Assembly (NCBI RefSeq): GCF_022267315.1
Contig: NZ_JAIKLE010000008.1
Span: 147,294 to 211,293, forward strand
Direction: 5' to 3'
Source of the DNA: Maribellus maritimus
GTDB lineage: Bacteria; Bacteroidota; Bacteroidia; Bacteroidales; Prolixibacteraceae
DNA: 64,000 nucleotides
A model generated the notes under the pieces. The model did no database searches, was not told the origin of the DNA, and saw nothing but the letters and a program-made list of their open reading frames with translations. This document shows, one piece after another, positions 21,484-30,791 of the stretch. Every line of letters starts with the position of its first letter. The first letter of the stretch is position 1. The position numbers and the translations under genes were made by a program.

Positions 21484-22806
21484 TTAGACCTTTGGCAATT
21501 GCCACTGATCACGATAAGAAACCTTCATAAGTTTGTTAGCTTCTTCATCATCAAATTTTTTGGCTGCATCGTCCCAATGGATAACTTTTCCTACACGGTA
21601 AGCAATATTCCCCATCTCGGAAACCGTTGCAGTTTTGGCACCAATTTCAACAGAGGCATTTGGAGTTCCACCTTCGCGAATACATTGTAAGAAATTTTTC
21701 ACATGTTCGTCCTGTCCGTCTCCATAATTATTTTGCACAAGCCCCTCAAAAAATGGTTCTCTTTTTTCATTATTAAAATCCGGAATAAGTTCATACCCCC
21801 CACGATCAACGACTAAAGTTCCTTTATTTCCAACAAATGCGACACCGTGAGAATTTCTTTTGTAAAGCCCTATTCCAGGATTCAGGCCGCATTCCCATAT
21901 CATCGTATGCTCAGGATAACCATATAAAGCCTGTTCGATATCCGGCGTATCCATTGCTCCGGGTTTATTGTAAAACATACCTCCCCCGGGAGAAATTTTC
22001 TGCGGCATACCGGCATCCATTGCAAATAGAGCAAAGTCAAGCAAGTGAACTCCCCAGTCAGTCATTGCACCTCCTGCATAATCCCACCACCAGCGGAAAT
22101 TATAATGAAAACGATTCAAGTTGAAAGGTCTTTTAGGTGCAGGCCCCAACCACATATCGTAATCTACATAGTCAGGAGCCTCTTCTTTATCTGGCATTAC
22201 CGGATATGGATTATCATATCCTTTGTAAATCCATGCACGAACCAAATGAACATCTCCTAATTCTCCCGACTTAACAATGTCAGAGGCTTCAAACCAATGT
22301 TTTGAACTCCGCTGCCACATATTTACCTGAACAACTAATTCCGGATGTTTTTTAGCGGCTTTTACCATTGCATCACATTCTTCAATACTATGGCCCATTG
22401 GTTTTTCAACATACACATGTTTTCCGGCCTCTAATGCCATCATCATCATAATTGCGTGCCAATGGTCTGGTGTGCCAATAATTACAGCATCAACATCGGG
22501 GTTATCTAAAACTTCACGAAAATCAGAATAGGTGAGTGGTTTCGTTTCTGTAATTTTTTCAACTTCTGCAGCGCGTTCTTCAAGAATATTGGAATCAACG
22601 TCGCATATTGCAACACAATCAACATTGTTCTTTTTGTCTGTTATAAAACTTTTTAAGTCGCTAAATCCCTGGCTTCTGCAACCAATTAAAGCTACTCTAA
22701 TTTTCTCTGCAGGAGAAGCACAAGCATTCATAATAGTTGGAAAAGTACTTATTGCTGCTGTGGCAATTGCCGAAGTTTTAATAAAGTTTCTTCTGTCTGA
22801 ATTCAT
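21484..22806 (-). CDS. Gfo/Idh/MocA-family oxidoreductase, exported (Tat-like signal)
   Basis: 440 residues. The N-terminus has a twin-arginine signal (SDRRNFIKTSAIATAA) followed by a Cys (MNACASP), then a Rossmann fold with a modified dinucleotide motif (VALIGCRSQGFSD), the VIIGTPDHWHA strand and the catalytic-region EKPMGHS. Such exported NAD(P)-binding enzymes are abundant in polysaccharide-degrading Bacteroidota and act on sugars or sugar derivatives with tightly bound cofactor; the substrate here is unknown. Monocistronic by spacing (195 bp to the tRNA, 211 bp to the divergent AraC gene). Confidence 0.92.
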   Translation of the reverse strand: MNSDRRNFIKTSAIATAAISTFPTIMNACASPAEKIRVALIGCRSQGFSDLKSFITDKKNNVDCVAICDVDSNILEERAAEVEKITETKPLTYSDFREVLDNPDVDAVIIGTPDHWHAIMMMMALEAGKHVYVEKPMGHSIEECDAMVKAAKKHPELVVQVNMWQRSSKHWFEASDIVKSGELGDVHLVRAWIYKGYDNPYPVMPDKEEAPDYVDYDMWLGPAPKRPFNLNRFHYNFRWWWDYAGGAMTDWGVHLLDFALFAMDAGMPQKISPGGGMFYNKPGAMDTPDIEQALYGYPEHTMIWECGLNPGIGLYKRNSHGVAFVGNKGTLVVDRGGYELIPDFNNEKREPFFEGLVQNNYGDGQDEHVKNFLQCIREGGTPNASVEIGAKTATVSEMGNIAYRVGKVIHWDDAAKKFDDEEANKLMKVSYRDQWQLPKV

Positions 22807-22995
22807 CTTAGTGGTTTTTGAACGTTTAAATTGGACTGGTAAATATAGCAGTTCTGACTTTTAAATAGAATTTTTTAATATACTTTAAACAGATATTTTG
22901 AATAAACCATAAACAAAAATCTAAAAAGAACTTTTCCGGTTTTTAGGAGAACATCGAACAAAGCCCCAAAATTAGCAGGAAAGCAATCTTTCAGC

Positions 22996-23003
22996 TATTT
23001 TTG
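22996..23003 (+). promoter_or_regulatory. TAnnTTTG -7 promoter box of the AraC-family gene
   Basis: TATTTTTG is an exact match to the Bacteroidota -7 consensus, 14 bases before the ATG at 23018, implying a very short 5' leader. No good -33 box is visible. Confidence 0.5.
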
Positions 23004-23017
23004 TAAAAAAACTAAAA

Positions 23018-23896
23018 ATGTTTGTTTGGGAATGGCCTCAGTTGCAAAATAAAAACCACTCATTTCAAAAAAGCAAAGAGAATTTGGTTGTTTATGCCAA
23101 AAGCTGTGGAAACTTTTATTACCCCAAACACAGATCGCCTTATCTTTTTCTGACCAACTTTTTAAATCCCGGAAATTATTATTTAAACGAAAGTCAAACA
23201 CAGGTCAGGGAAAAGAGTTTCTATTTTCTGAATGCAGACGATTCCATTGCAATCGATTATTCCAAACCGGTAAAGCTGCAAACACTTCTTATTTTGTTTG
23301 ACGATGAATTTATAAAAAACAGTATCAAAAATCTTCTCTCGACACAAGAGCAACTACTCGATTTTAATGCAAAAAGAACAGATTTTCATATTCCTACAGT
23401 CCCCTTCGAGCTAAACGAAAGAGTTCAAAAAATCCTTTGTTTTCTGTTAAACAATTCATCTTATAAAGAAAATGTTGATTTTTATTTGTACGAGTTGGTT
23501 TCGGAATTTGTTAAAATGAACAACAAAACATCAAAACAGATTCAAAAAATTGATGCAGTAAAAACTTCCACAAAAACAGAACTGTACAAACGACTTTTTA
23601 TCGCCCGGGAGTTTATCCGGGAAAATGTCTCAAAAAAAATAACCCTTGATGAGATTGCATTGGAAGCAGGTTTAAATAAATACCACCTGCAATCAAATTT
23701 TAAACAGCTGTTTCAATCTACCCCTCACCAGTTTTCGACCCAACTAAAATTGAGTAAGGCTTATCAACTGTTAAAACATAAAAAGGGCTCTGTAACGGAA
23801 ATATGTGAATCAGTAGGTTTTGACAGTATAGGTTCCTTTAGTCATCTGTTTAAAAATCATTTTCACATCTCACCTTCCACCTTGCTCAAAAACTAA
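23018..23896 (+). CDS. AraC-family transcriptional regulator
   Basis: 292 residues. The C-terminal about 100 residues form the double helix-turn-helix of AraC/XylS (ITLDEIALEAGLNKYHLQSN ... VTEICESVGFDSIGSFSHLF). The N-terminal part is a cupin-like sensor, with a short FYYPKHRSPYLFLTN segment typical of small-molecule-binding AraC members. It is upstream of and co-oriented with the SRPBCC-like and C45-type genes at 24.0-25.6 kb and is the plausible regulator of that trio. Confidence 0.93.
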   Translation: MFVWEWPQLQNKNHSFQKSKENLVVYAKSCGNFYYPKHRSPYLFLTNFLNPGNYYLNESQTQVREKSFYFLNADDSIAIDYSKPVKLQTLLILFDDEFIKNSIKNLLSTQEQLLDFNAKRTDFHIPTVPFELNERVQKILCFLLNNSSYKENVDFYLYELVSEFVKMNNKTSKQIQKIDAVKTSTKTELYKRLFIAREFIRENVSKKITLDEIALEAGLNKYHLQSNFKQLFQSTPHQFSTQLKLSKAYQLLKHKKGSVTEICESVGFDSIGSFSHLFKNHFHISPSTLLKN

Positions 23897-23968
23897 AATT
23901 CCCAATTTTCGATAAATTGAATTGCTCTCTTTTATTCATTTTTGCCTGAAACAATAAACAGAAAGAAA

Positions 23969-24448
23969 ATGAAGAAACCCATTAAGTCCAAAAGAATTTC
24001 AAAACAAGCTGTCATTAAATTGAACGGTAACATCGAAAATATTTTTCCTCTTTTTGGAGCTTTTGAAGAACGCAAATGGGCAGAGGGCTGGAATCCTGAA
24101 CTTATTTATCCGGAAACTGAAAAAATAGAGGAAGGAACAACTTTTAAAACAAACCCTACATTTGACGGAGAAAGTGATTATTTGTGGATTGTAACAAAAT
24201 ATTCCACTGAAACGAAGCTCGTCCGGTATCTGGTAATAACTGACGACCGTTTCTGGACAATTACTGTTCAGTGTTTTCAGATAGATGAGAATAACACCAA
24301 AGCCCAAATTACCTATTCATTTACAGGCTTAAATAAAAACGGAAACATACAAAACAAAAAAGCCCTGAATAACATATTTTCTGAAAATCTTAAAGACTGG
24401 GAAAATGAAATTAACCAATATTTAAAATGCAATAATGTAAAAACATGA
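23969..24448 (+). CDS. SRPBCC-fold (START-like) protein
   Basis: 159 residues from ATG at 23969; an upstream in-frame TTG at 23942 exists but lies in a promoter-like CATTTTTG stretch. The pattern of an N-terminal strand, a helix with FPLFGAFEERKWAEGWNP, and a long C-terminal helix is that of Bet v1-like lipid/ligand-binding proteins. Specific function unknown. Its stop overlaps the start of the next gene (ATGA), so the two are translationally coupled. Confidence 0.7.
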   Translation: MKKPIKSKRISKQAVIKLNGNIENIFPLFGAFEERKWAEGWNPELIYPETEKIEEGTTFKTNPTFDGESDYLWIVTKYSTETKLVRYLVITDDRFWTITVQCFQIDENNTKAQITYSFTGLNKNGNIQNKKALNNIFSENLKDWENEINQYLKCNNVKT

Positions 24449-25611
24449 CGCTCAAAATCAGCGAACATATTATTCACCGGAAAAAAGGAGACTATGTAAC
24501 GGCACGGCACATGAAACTGTGGGGGACAAGCCGTGAGATTGGATTTCAATTGGGTAAAATAGCTCGCAAACAATACTCTGTTTTAGCCGTGACAAACCCA
24601 AATCCGACAAAAAATGAATGTCAGAAAAAATATATTCAGCAAAATTATCCGGTTCATTTCGAACGAATGAAAGGCTTTGCGGAAGCGTTTGGTGAAAGTC
24701 TGGTGGCTACGGATAAAGATTTCACTTGTTTTGGTCATCTTAACGGAACGATTGCATGTTCAGCCGTTTTTTATCCCGCTGAATTTACACAAACAAAAAC
24801 CGGTATTTTAAGCAGAAATGCAGATTTACCGTTGATTGCATTTCAGGAAATAATGGGTCAAAAACCTTCACCTGATTCAAAATCGGTATTGTCCAATCCG
24901 TATGTTATTGAAATTTATCCAGACAAAGGATATGCATCACTGTCAACTTTTTCTTTCGAATTGTACGGGCTTGCTTTAGACGGAATCAATTCGGAAGGTC
25001 TGGTCGTTTCCCATTTACACGCCGACAGTGTAAACACCAGCTTTTACAAGCCAACAAAGGGTTTTGGCGTTGGAATAAATGAAATGCTTGCCGTTCAGCT
25101 CCTGCTCGACAATTGCAAAAATGCAGAAGAAGCAAAAAAATTACTTCTGCTGAATAAACATTTTTATATGTTTTTGCCAACCCATTTGATTGTTGCCGAT
25201 AAAGACGGGAATTCTTTTATTTGGGAATATTCACCTAATCACAACGAGGAGTTTATTATCAGCGGAAATCAAAAAATTCAAATCATTACAAATTTCCCTG
25301 TTCATCAGTTCCTTCACTCAAAAAATTTCCCTACCAGTATCGATGATTCTTGTCCGTTTGCAAGATTCAAAACGCTTGAAAAGGCAATCAAGGACAACAG
25401 CAAAAGCCTTTCGATACAACAAATAAAAAATATAAACTCCACGGTTTTTATACAAGATAAAATGTGTACAAAACCTCTTGTTCCACCAGTCAGAACTGTG
25501 TATCACAACCTATACGACACAGGCAATAGTTCGATGGAGATTTCTTTTTACAGAAAAGATGATGCAGACCATCAGTTAAGGACAAAATATTACAAATTTC
25601 AATTGAAATGA
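24445..25611 (+). CDS. C45-type Ntn hydrolase (acyl-CoA:6-aminopenicillanate acyltransferase-like)
   Basis: 388 residues. The segment LNGTIACSAVFYP followed by TGILSRNADLP matches the autoprocessing site of the C45/AAT family. The would-be N-terminal nucleophile is C105, close to C103 of the fungal acyltransferase, implying a ~104-residue propeptide. RNADLP is the strand normally following the nucleophile. These enzymes cleave or transfer amide-linked acyl groups; the natural substrate in bacteria is mostly unknown. No signal peptide, so cytoplasmic. Coupled by a 4-bp overlap to the SRPBCC-like gene behind the AraC gene. Confidence 0.8.
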   Translation: MTLKISEHIIHRKKGDYVTARHMKLWGTSREIGFQLGKIARKQYSVLAVTNPNPTKNECQKKYIQQNYPVHFERMKGFAEAFGESLVATDKDFTCFGHLNGTIACSAVFYPAEFTQTKTGILSRNADLPLIAFQEIMGQKPSPDSKSVLSNPYVIEIYPDKGYASLSTFSFELYGLALDGINSEGLVVSHLHADSVNTSFYKPTKGFGVGINEMLAVQLLLDNCKNAEEAKKLLLLNKHFYMFLPTHLIVADKDGNSFIWEYSPNHNEEFIISGNQKIQIITNFPVHQFLHSKNFPTSIDDSCPFARFKTLEKAIKDNSKSLSIQQIKNINSTVFIQDKMCTKPLVPPVRTVYHNLYDTGNSSMEISFYRKDDADHQLRTKYYKFQLK

Positions 25612-25643
25612 TTCTCTTTTCGCTTTTTTTTATCATTTATTTC

Positions 25644-25651
25644 TAATTTTG
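25644..25651 (+). promoter_or_regulatory. TAnnTTTG -7 promoter box
   Basis: TAATTTTG is an exact consensus match. It overlaps the in-frame TTG at 25649, which argues against that codon as a translation start and supports the GTG at 25682. Confidence 0.55.
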
Positions 25652-25681
25652 AAAAGAAATGAAAAGGAAGGGAGGAAAATC

Positions 25682-26224
25682 GTGAGAAACATAATTATTT
25701 TTTTTCTGATTTTTATTTGCTGGAGTGCCACTGCACAGGAAAAATTAATGCCGGTAATGCCTCTTGAGAAAGACTCCTCACAGATTGAACTTGAGCGTCA
25801 GATTCTTTACCGTCAAATGTTATCCGGTACTTTGCAGAGTGGTGGTTTGGTGCCCGATTTGGAAATTCCGGAATTTGATGTCGGCGCACTAATCGCACAA
25901 CAGCGATATCAGTTTAATATGCAGGATTTTTTTAATCTCAACGAACTGAGTACTTTTTCATTCAATCGTCCCGGTTTAATATTTTCGCCTTTTTTGAGAA
26001 ACGGAGCCATTTTCAGTGGTGCTACCTATAAATTAAATGACAAAATTAAACTGGGGGGCTACAGCTTTGGGGCCAATTCCATTTTCTCAGCTCCTTTACC
26101 AAACCAAAACATGAATAATTTTGACATGAGGGGCGCAAGCATGTTCTTCCAGTACAAGGTTTCTGATAAATTTAAAATTGAAACCCGTGTTAGTGTTACA
26201 CAAGGCAACGGGCCGGGATTTTAA
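25682..26224 (+). CDS. Hypothetical secreted/outer-membrane protein, 180 aa
   Basis: GTG start chosen at 25682: it gives a clean signal peptide (VRNIIIFFLIFICWSATAQ), is preceded by a purine-rich GGGAGG, and lies 31 bp after a consensus -7 box. The alternative TTG at 25649 would fall inside that box. The mature part has amphipathic strands (LFLRNGAIFSGATYKLNDKI-like) and ends in GPGF, resembling a small outer-membrane beta protein. Family not recognised. It is followed after 62 bp by the AddA-like helicase gene, with no evident functional link. Confidence 0.6.
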   Translation: MRNIIIFFLIFICWSATAQEKLMPVMPLEKDSSQIELERQILYRQMLSGTLQSGGLVPDLEIPEFDVGALIAQQRYQFNMQDFFNLNELSTFSFNRPGLIFSPFLRNGAIFSGATYKLNDKIKLGGYSFGANSIFSAPLPNQNMNNFDMRGASMFFQYKVSDKFKIETRVSVTQGNGPGF

Positions 26225-26286
26225 AACAGGATTAAAAAATTCAAATAATTCTTCCTAACTTTTCACTCTTTACTTAATCTTTTTTT

Positions 26287-29200
26287 ATGCTCACAATTTA
26301 TAAAGCATCGGCAGGTTCCGGGAAAACTTTTCATCTGGTAGTTGAATACCTCAAACTGTTAATGCAAAATCCCTTTAACTACAAACATATTTTGGCGGTT
26401 ACTTTTACCAACAAAGCAACCAACGAGATGAAAAGCCGAATTCTGGAACAATTGCATTTACTCGCCGAAGGAGAAGAATCAAAATACCTGGAAACATTAC
26501 AAAACGAACTAAATTTCAAAGAAGAAAATATCCGGCAAAAATCAAGGCTGGTTTTGAAAAATATTCTACACGACTACAACCGTTTTTCCATCAACACCAT
26601 CGATTCTTTTACCCAACGGGTTATCAAAGCGTTTAACCGGGAATTGGGAATTTCACCCAATTTTGCGCTGGAACTCGATGATAGTTTGGTCTTGGAAGAA
26701 GCAGTTGACCAAATGTTGTCAAAAATTGATCAGGATAAAAAACTGCTTGACTGGCTGGTAAAATTCAGCGAAGAAAAAATCACCGAAAACCAGAGTCAGC
26801 GCATTGAAGAAGATATAAAAGCTCTGGGTAAAGAACTGTTTAATGAGAAGTTTCAACTGTTTTTTCCTGACACAAAAGATTCTGCAACTTATACTCGCGA
26901 AAATCTTGACGCTTTCAAAAAAGAGCTGGGAAAAATTATTGCTGTTTTTGAATCCACATTACAAAAAAAAGGTTACGAAGCGATTTCTTCAATCGAAAAT
27001 CATGGTTTTTCAGTTGATGATTTTTCCTATAAAAGAACGGGGGTTGCCGGATACTTTTTGAATCTTTCCGAAGGAAAAATAAAAGAACCTGGCGCACGAA
27101 TTTTAACTGCGGAAGAATCTTCAGAGAAATGGTTTGCCAAAAGCCACAAACAAAAAGCAGAACTTCAGGCTTTGGTTGAAAGCAAATTGCAACCTTTACT
27201 TTCCGACATTCTCGATTTCTTCCGAAAACAATCTATTCCTTATTATTCGGCAGTTGCAGTAAACAACCAGTTGCGAATGCTGGGGATTTTGACCGATTTA
27301 AAAGAGGAAATCAGAAAACTGTTGCAGGAAAAAGGAATGTTGCAACTTTCCGATTCCAACTTGCTGCTTAACAAAATAATTGGAGAGAGCGATTCACCTT
27401 TCATTTATGAAAAAGTAGGGAATTTTTTCAAGTATTTTATGCTTGATGAGTTCCAGGACACATCGTCGTTGCAATGGAGAAACTTTAAACCACTTATTTC
27501 CAACTCGCTTTCCGAAGGCAACAAAAACCTGCTGGTGGGCGACGTAAAACAATCGATTTACCGCTGGCGAAACAGCGACTGGAATATTTTGGCTGAACAG
27601 GTCGATACCGATTTTCCTGCGTTTATTCCGGAAACGAAAGCACTCACAAAAAACTGGCGAAGCGATAAAAATATTATTGCCTTTAACAATTCAAGTATCG
27701 AACATCTAAAATCGGCTTTGGAAACAAACCTTTTTTCTGGATCCGACGATAAAGAATGGGAAATTCTGAAAGAAAAATTCACCCATATTTACAGCGATTT
27801 TAAACAGGAACCTGGAAATACATCGGTTGAAAATAAAGGTTTTGTTCAGGTTAATTTTCTGGAAGAAGATGAATTTCAGGAAAACTCGACCCAACTTTTA
27901 ATTGAACAGGTAAAAAAGCTGCAAGACAACGGTTTTAAAGCATCAGATATTTCCATTTTAATTCGAACAAATAAAGAAGGAACGCAAATTATTGAGGAAT
28001 TTTTATCCGCTGCTAAACAGCAGGAAAATACAAAATACAACCTTTCTGTTTTGTCCAACGAATCGCTGTTTTTACATGCTTCCCGCTCGGTTCTGTTTGT
28101 TATGCTGATGATTGAATGGCTCATCGATCCGGAAAATAAAATCACGCAGGCATCTCTTTTACAACTTTGGGAATCGTCGATAAAACCCGAACTGGCAAGA
28201 AAAGGCATTTCTTTTTCAGTGGCGCAACAAACACTTGATTTTTCAGGAAAAGACAAAGAGAACTGGCAATTGGAAAATGATTTCGATGCCGCTTTTGGGC
28301 AGGAATTGGGCAGCCGTTTGCAGGAAATGCAACAAAAAGTTTTACTTACTTCGCTTGACGAAACGTTGACCGAAATTTGCAGCCATTTTCAGCTTTTTAA
28401 ACTGGAAAGCGAACTTCCTTTCCTGCAAACCTTAATTGACAAAGCAGGGGAAATAAAAACCTCGATTGCCAATGACCTTTCCAACTTTTTATACTGGTGG
28501 AACGAAAAAGGATTCAGGACATCGGTAAATGTAAACGATGAAATTGATTCCATCCGCTTAATAACCGTTCACAAATCGAAAGGACTGGAGTTTAAAGCCG
28601 TGCTGATTCCTTATTTAAACTGGAAAACATCGTGGAGTGGCAACTTCGCTCCCACCCTTTGGTGCAGCACCGAAACGGAGCCGTTTAATCGTTTTCCGCT
28701 GCTTCCGGTAAAAGCAACTTCTGGCCTGGAAAATACGCTTTTCAAAAAGGACTATTTTGAGGAAAAAGCAAATACATTTATCGACACAATGAACCTAATT
28801 TATGTAGCTTTTACACGTGCAGAGTCGGTTTTGATGATAAATTCAATTAATGTTCAAAAAACAGGGAAAAGTGTAAATGGGTTATTTAAAGAGTCTTTGC
28901 AAATGATGAGTTCAAAAGCACCTTTTGAAGATTGCTGGAACGAAGATGAAACAATTTTCGAATTTGGAGAACTCCATCCAATTCAACAAGAAGAAAAGGA
29001 ATCGAACCTGGTTTTGATAAAAAATTATGAGTTCAATAAATTCCGCGATAAAATAAAATTGCGTTTAAACGGTGAAGATTTCCTGGTTCCCGGAAAAGAA
29101 AATAAATCGGTAAAAAACAGGGGAAAAATTATACACGAAATTCTTTCTGCTGTTCAAACCAAAAACGATTTAGAAACAGCTTGCAAACAAGCTTTACTGG

Positions 29201-29538
29201 AAGGCAGAATTGATGAAGATGAGCGCATTTCAATTCAGCAGGAATTGCTCGAAAATATCGATAAACCGGAAGTAAAACATTGGTTCGATGGGAGCTGGAA
29301 AATACTAAACGAAAGAGATTTATTAACATCAGTAAAAATTCTTCGCCCCGACCGAATTATGTTTTCAGGAAAGACAGCCATTGTCGTCGATTACAAAACC
29401 GGCGAACAAAAACAGGACAAATACAAAACCCAGGTAAAACGTTACGCCAAAACACTAAAAGAAACCGGATTTGAGAAAGTGGAAGGATTTCTTTGGTATG
29501 TTGCATTAAACGAAGTAGAAAAAGTGGGGGAATTTTAA
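26287..29538 (+). CDS. AddA/RecB-like UvrD-family helicase-nuclease
   Basis: 1083 residues. Superfamily 1 helicase: Walker A ASAGSGKTF (K14), motif Ia FTNKATNEMKSR, Walker B-region MLDEFQDTS, motif III VGDVKQSIYRWR, motif V RLITVHKSKGLEF, motif VI IYVAFTRAE. The C-terminus has a PD-(D/E)XK nuclease signature (IVVDYKTGEQ). This is the architecture of AddA, the translocating nuclease subunit that processes double-strand ends for recombination. An AddB-type partner gene is not adjacent: the gene upstream is a small outer-membrane protein, downstream a DUF4293 membrane protein. No substrate-specific features were seen. Confidence 0.93.
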   Translation: MLTIYKASAGSGKTFHLVVEYLKLLMQNPFNYKHILAVTFTNKATNEMKSRILEQLHLLAEGEESKYLETLQNELNFKEENIRQKSRLVLKNILHDYNRFSINTIDSFTQRVIKAFNRELGISPNFALELDDSLVLEEAVDQMLSKIDQDKKLLDWLVKFSEEKITENQSQRIEEDIKALGKELFNEKFQLFFPDTKDSATYTRENLDAFKKELGKIIAVFESTLQKKGYEAISSIENHGFSVDDFSYKRTGVAGYFLNLSEGKIKEPGARILTAEESSEKWFAKSHKQKAELQALVESKLQPLLSDILDFFRKQSIPYYSAVAVNNQLRMLGILTDLKEEIRKLLQEKGMLQLSDSNLLLNKIIGESDSPFIYEKVGNFFKYFMLDEFQDTSSLQWRNFKPLISNSLSEGNKNLLVGDVKQSIYRWRNSDWNILAEQVDTDFPAFIPETKALTKNWRSDKNIIAFNNSSIEHLKSALETNLFSGSDDKEWEILKEKFTHIYSDFKQEPGNTSVENKGFVQVNFLEEDEFQENSTQLLIEQVKKLQDNGFKASDISILIRTNKEGTQIIEEFLSAAKQQENTKYNLSVLSNESLFLHASRSVLFVMLMIEWLIDPENKITQASLLQLWESSIKPELARKGISFSVAQQTLDFSGKDKENWQLENDFDAAFGQELGSRLQEMQQKVLLTSLDETLTEICSHFQLFKLESELPFLQTLIDKAGEIKTSIANDLSNFLYWWNEKGFRTSVNVNDEIDSIRLITVHKSKGLEFKAVLIPYLNWKTSWSGNFAPTLWCSTETEPFNRFPLLPVKATSGLENTLFKKDYFEEKANTFIDTMNLIYVAFTRAESVLMINSINVQKTGKSVNGLFKESLQMMSSKAPFEDCWNEDETIFEFGELHPIQQEEKESNLVLIKNYEFNKFRDKIKLRLNGEDFLVPGKENKSVKNRGKIIHEILSAVQTKNDLETACKQALLEGRIDEDERISIQQELLENIDKPEVKHWFDGSWKILNERDLLTSVKILRPDRIMFSGKTAIVVDYKTGEQKQDKYKTQVKRYAKTLKETGFEKVEGFLWYVALNEVEKVGEF

Positions 29539-29558
29539 CGGCACCCCGCGAAAAAATT

Positions 29559-29566
29559 TATTTTTG
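29559..29566 (+). promoter_or_regulatory. TAnnTTTG -7 promoter box upstream of DUF4293 gene
   Basis: TATTTTTG, exact consensus, 17 bases before the ATG at 29583. It indicates independent transcription from the helicase gene and excludes the upstream in-frame extension to 29493. Confidence 0.5.
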
Positions 29567-29582
29567 CAAAAAAATTATTATT

Positions 29583-30026
29583 ATGATTCAACGAATTCAA
29601 ACTGCATATTTATTGGTTGCCGGATTACTGGTAGCCTCGCTTTACAAACTAAAATTTGCTGAACTGGCCGTAAACGGTGAGCTTTACACCTTTTCAGCAA
29701 AAGGAATTTTTAATGGAGAAACGCTTGTTTTTAACGGACTGCCCATTTTAATTTTTATTGGTGTTATAGCCTTGCTACATATTGTCATTATCAAGATGTA
29801 CAAAAAACGCTTCCGTCAAATTCGAATGACCGTGTTTACGATTGTTCTTTTACTCGGGCTTTTTGGCATGTTTTTCTATTTTGCTTATGCAAGTTTCGAC
29901 GGTGCAAAAATTGCATTTAAAGTTCCGGTTGCCTTTCCGATAGTTGCTGTTATTTTAGATTTCCTTGCTATCCGTGCTATTGGGAAAGACGAAGCGCTGG
30001 TTCGAAGTCTCGACAGAATACGATAA
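29583..30026 (+). CDS. DUF4293 family integral membrane protein
   Basis: 147 residues starting MIQRIQTAYLLVAGL, the conserved opening of DUF4293 proteins in Bacteroidota. Four predicted transmembrane helices and a short basic C-terminal tail. Function unknown. The start was set at the ATG with the family N-terminus, downstream of a consensus -7 box. The next gene follows after 16 bp. Confidence 0.85.
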   Translation: MIQRIQTAYLLVAGLLVASLYKLKFAELAVNGELYTFSAKGIFNGETLVFNGLPILIFIGVIALLHIVIIKMYKKRFRQIRMTVFTIVLLLGLFGMFFYFAYASFDGAKIAFKVPVAFPIVAVILDFLAIRAIGKDEALVRSLDRIR

Positions 30027-30042
30027 ACACTAAAATCAGTCT

Positions 30043-30762
30043 ATGAAAGCAATGGTTTTTGCCGCCGGGCTTGGTACGCGTTTAAAAAACGAAACAGCTG
30101 ACAAACCCAAAGCACTGGTGGAAATTGGAGGGAAAACACTTCTGCAACGAACCATTGAAAAGCTAAAAAAAGAAGGCATTGATGAAATTGTGGTCAACGT
30201 TCATCATTTTTCAGAAAAAGTAAAAAAATTTATCGCAACCAACGATTTTGGAATTCCAATTGTCATTTCCGATGAAAGTGACAAACTACTCGACACCGGC
30301 GGCGGGCTGAAAAAAGCAGCTCCACTTTTAAAAGCCTCTAATCCAATTTTAATCTACAATGTTGATATTTTAAGCACGGTTGATCTGAAGAATTTGGTAA
30401 ATTACCATAAAGAATCAGGCGCTTTGGCAACCTTAACCGTACGCGACAGAAAAACAGAACGCTACTTAAAATTCGACAAGCAAAACAAACTGGTGGGCTG
30501 GTTAAATAAAAAGACAGGCGAGACAAAAATATCGGTTCCGGAGACTTTCGAAAGTAGTATTGAAAAAACGTTCAGTGGAATTCACGTGGTAAGTCCTGAA
30601 ATATTTGAATATTTCCCGGAAGACGATCGATTTTCAATTATCGATTTTTATCTCAGACTTTCCAAAACACAACTCATTAAAGGTTATTTCGACGACTCTG
30701 ATTTGTGGATGGATGTAGGGAAACCTCATCAACTGGAAGAAGCAAGAAGATTGTTTTCGTAA
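30043..30762 (+). CDS. Sugar-1-phosphate nucleotidyltransferase
   Basis: 239 residues. The N-terminus MVFAAGLGTRLKNETADKPKAL is the nucleotide-binding signature (GxGTRL and PKAL) of the NTP_transferase family, then NVDILS (metal-binding Asp) and a terminal LWMDVGKP. Similar compact enzymes include MurNAc-1-phosphate uridylyltransferase (MurU) and mannose-1-phosphate guanylyltransferases; which sugar is used is open. It sits next to a divergent-end glycosyltransferase gene, consistent with cell-surface glycan or wall recycling. Confidence 0.9.
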   Translation: MKAMVFAAGLGTRLKNETADKPKALVEIGGKTLLQRTIEKLKKEGIDEIVVNVHHFSEKVKKFIATNDFGIPIVISDESDKLLDTGGGLKKAAPLLKASNPILIYNVDILSTVDLKNLVNYHKESGALATLTVRDRKTERYLKFDKQNKLVGWLNKKTGETKISVPETFESSIEKTFSGIHVVSPEIFEYFPEDDRFSIIDFYLRLSKTQLIKGYFDDSDLWMDVGKPHQLEEARRLFS

Positions 30763-30791
30763 AATACCAGGAAATAAATCCAAAATAATCC

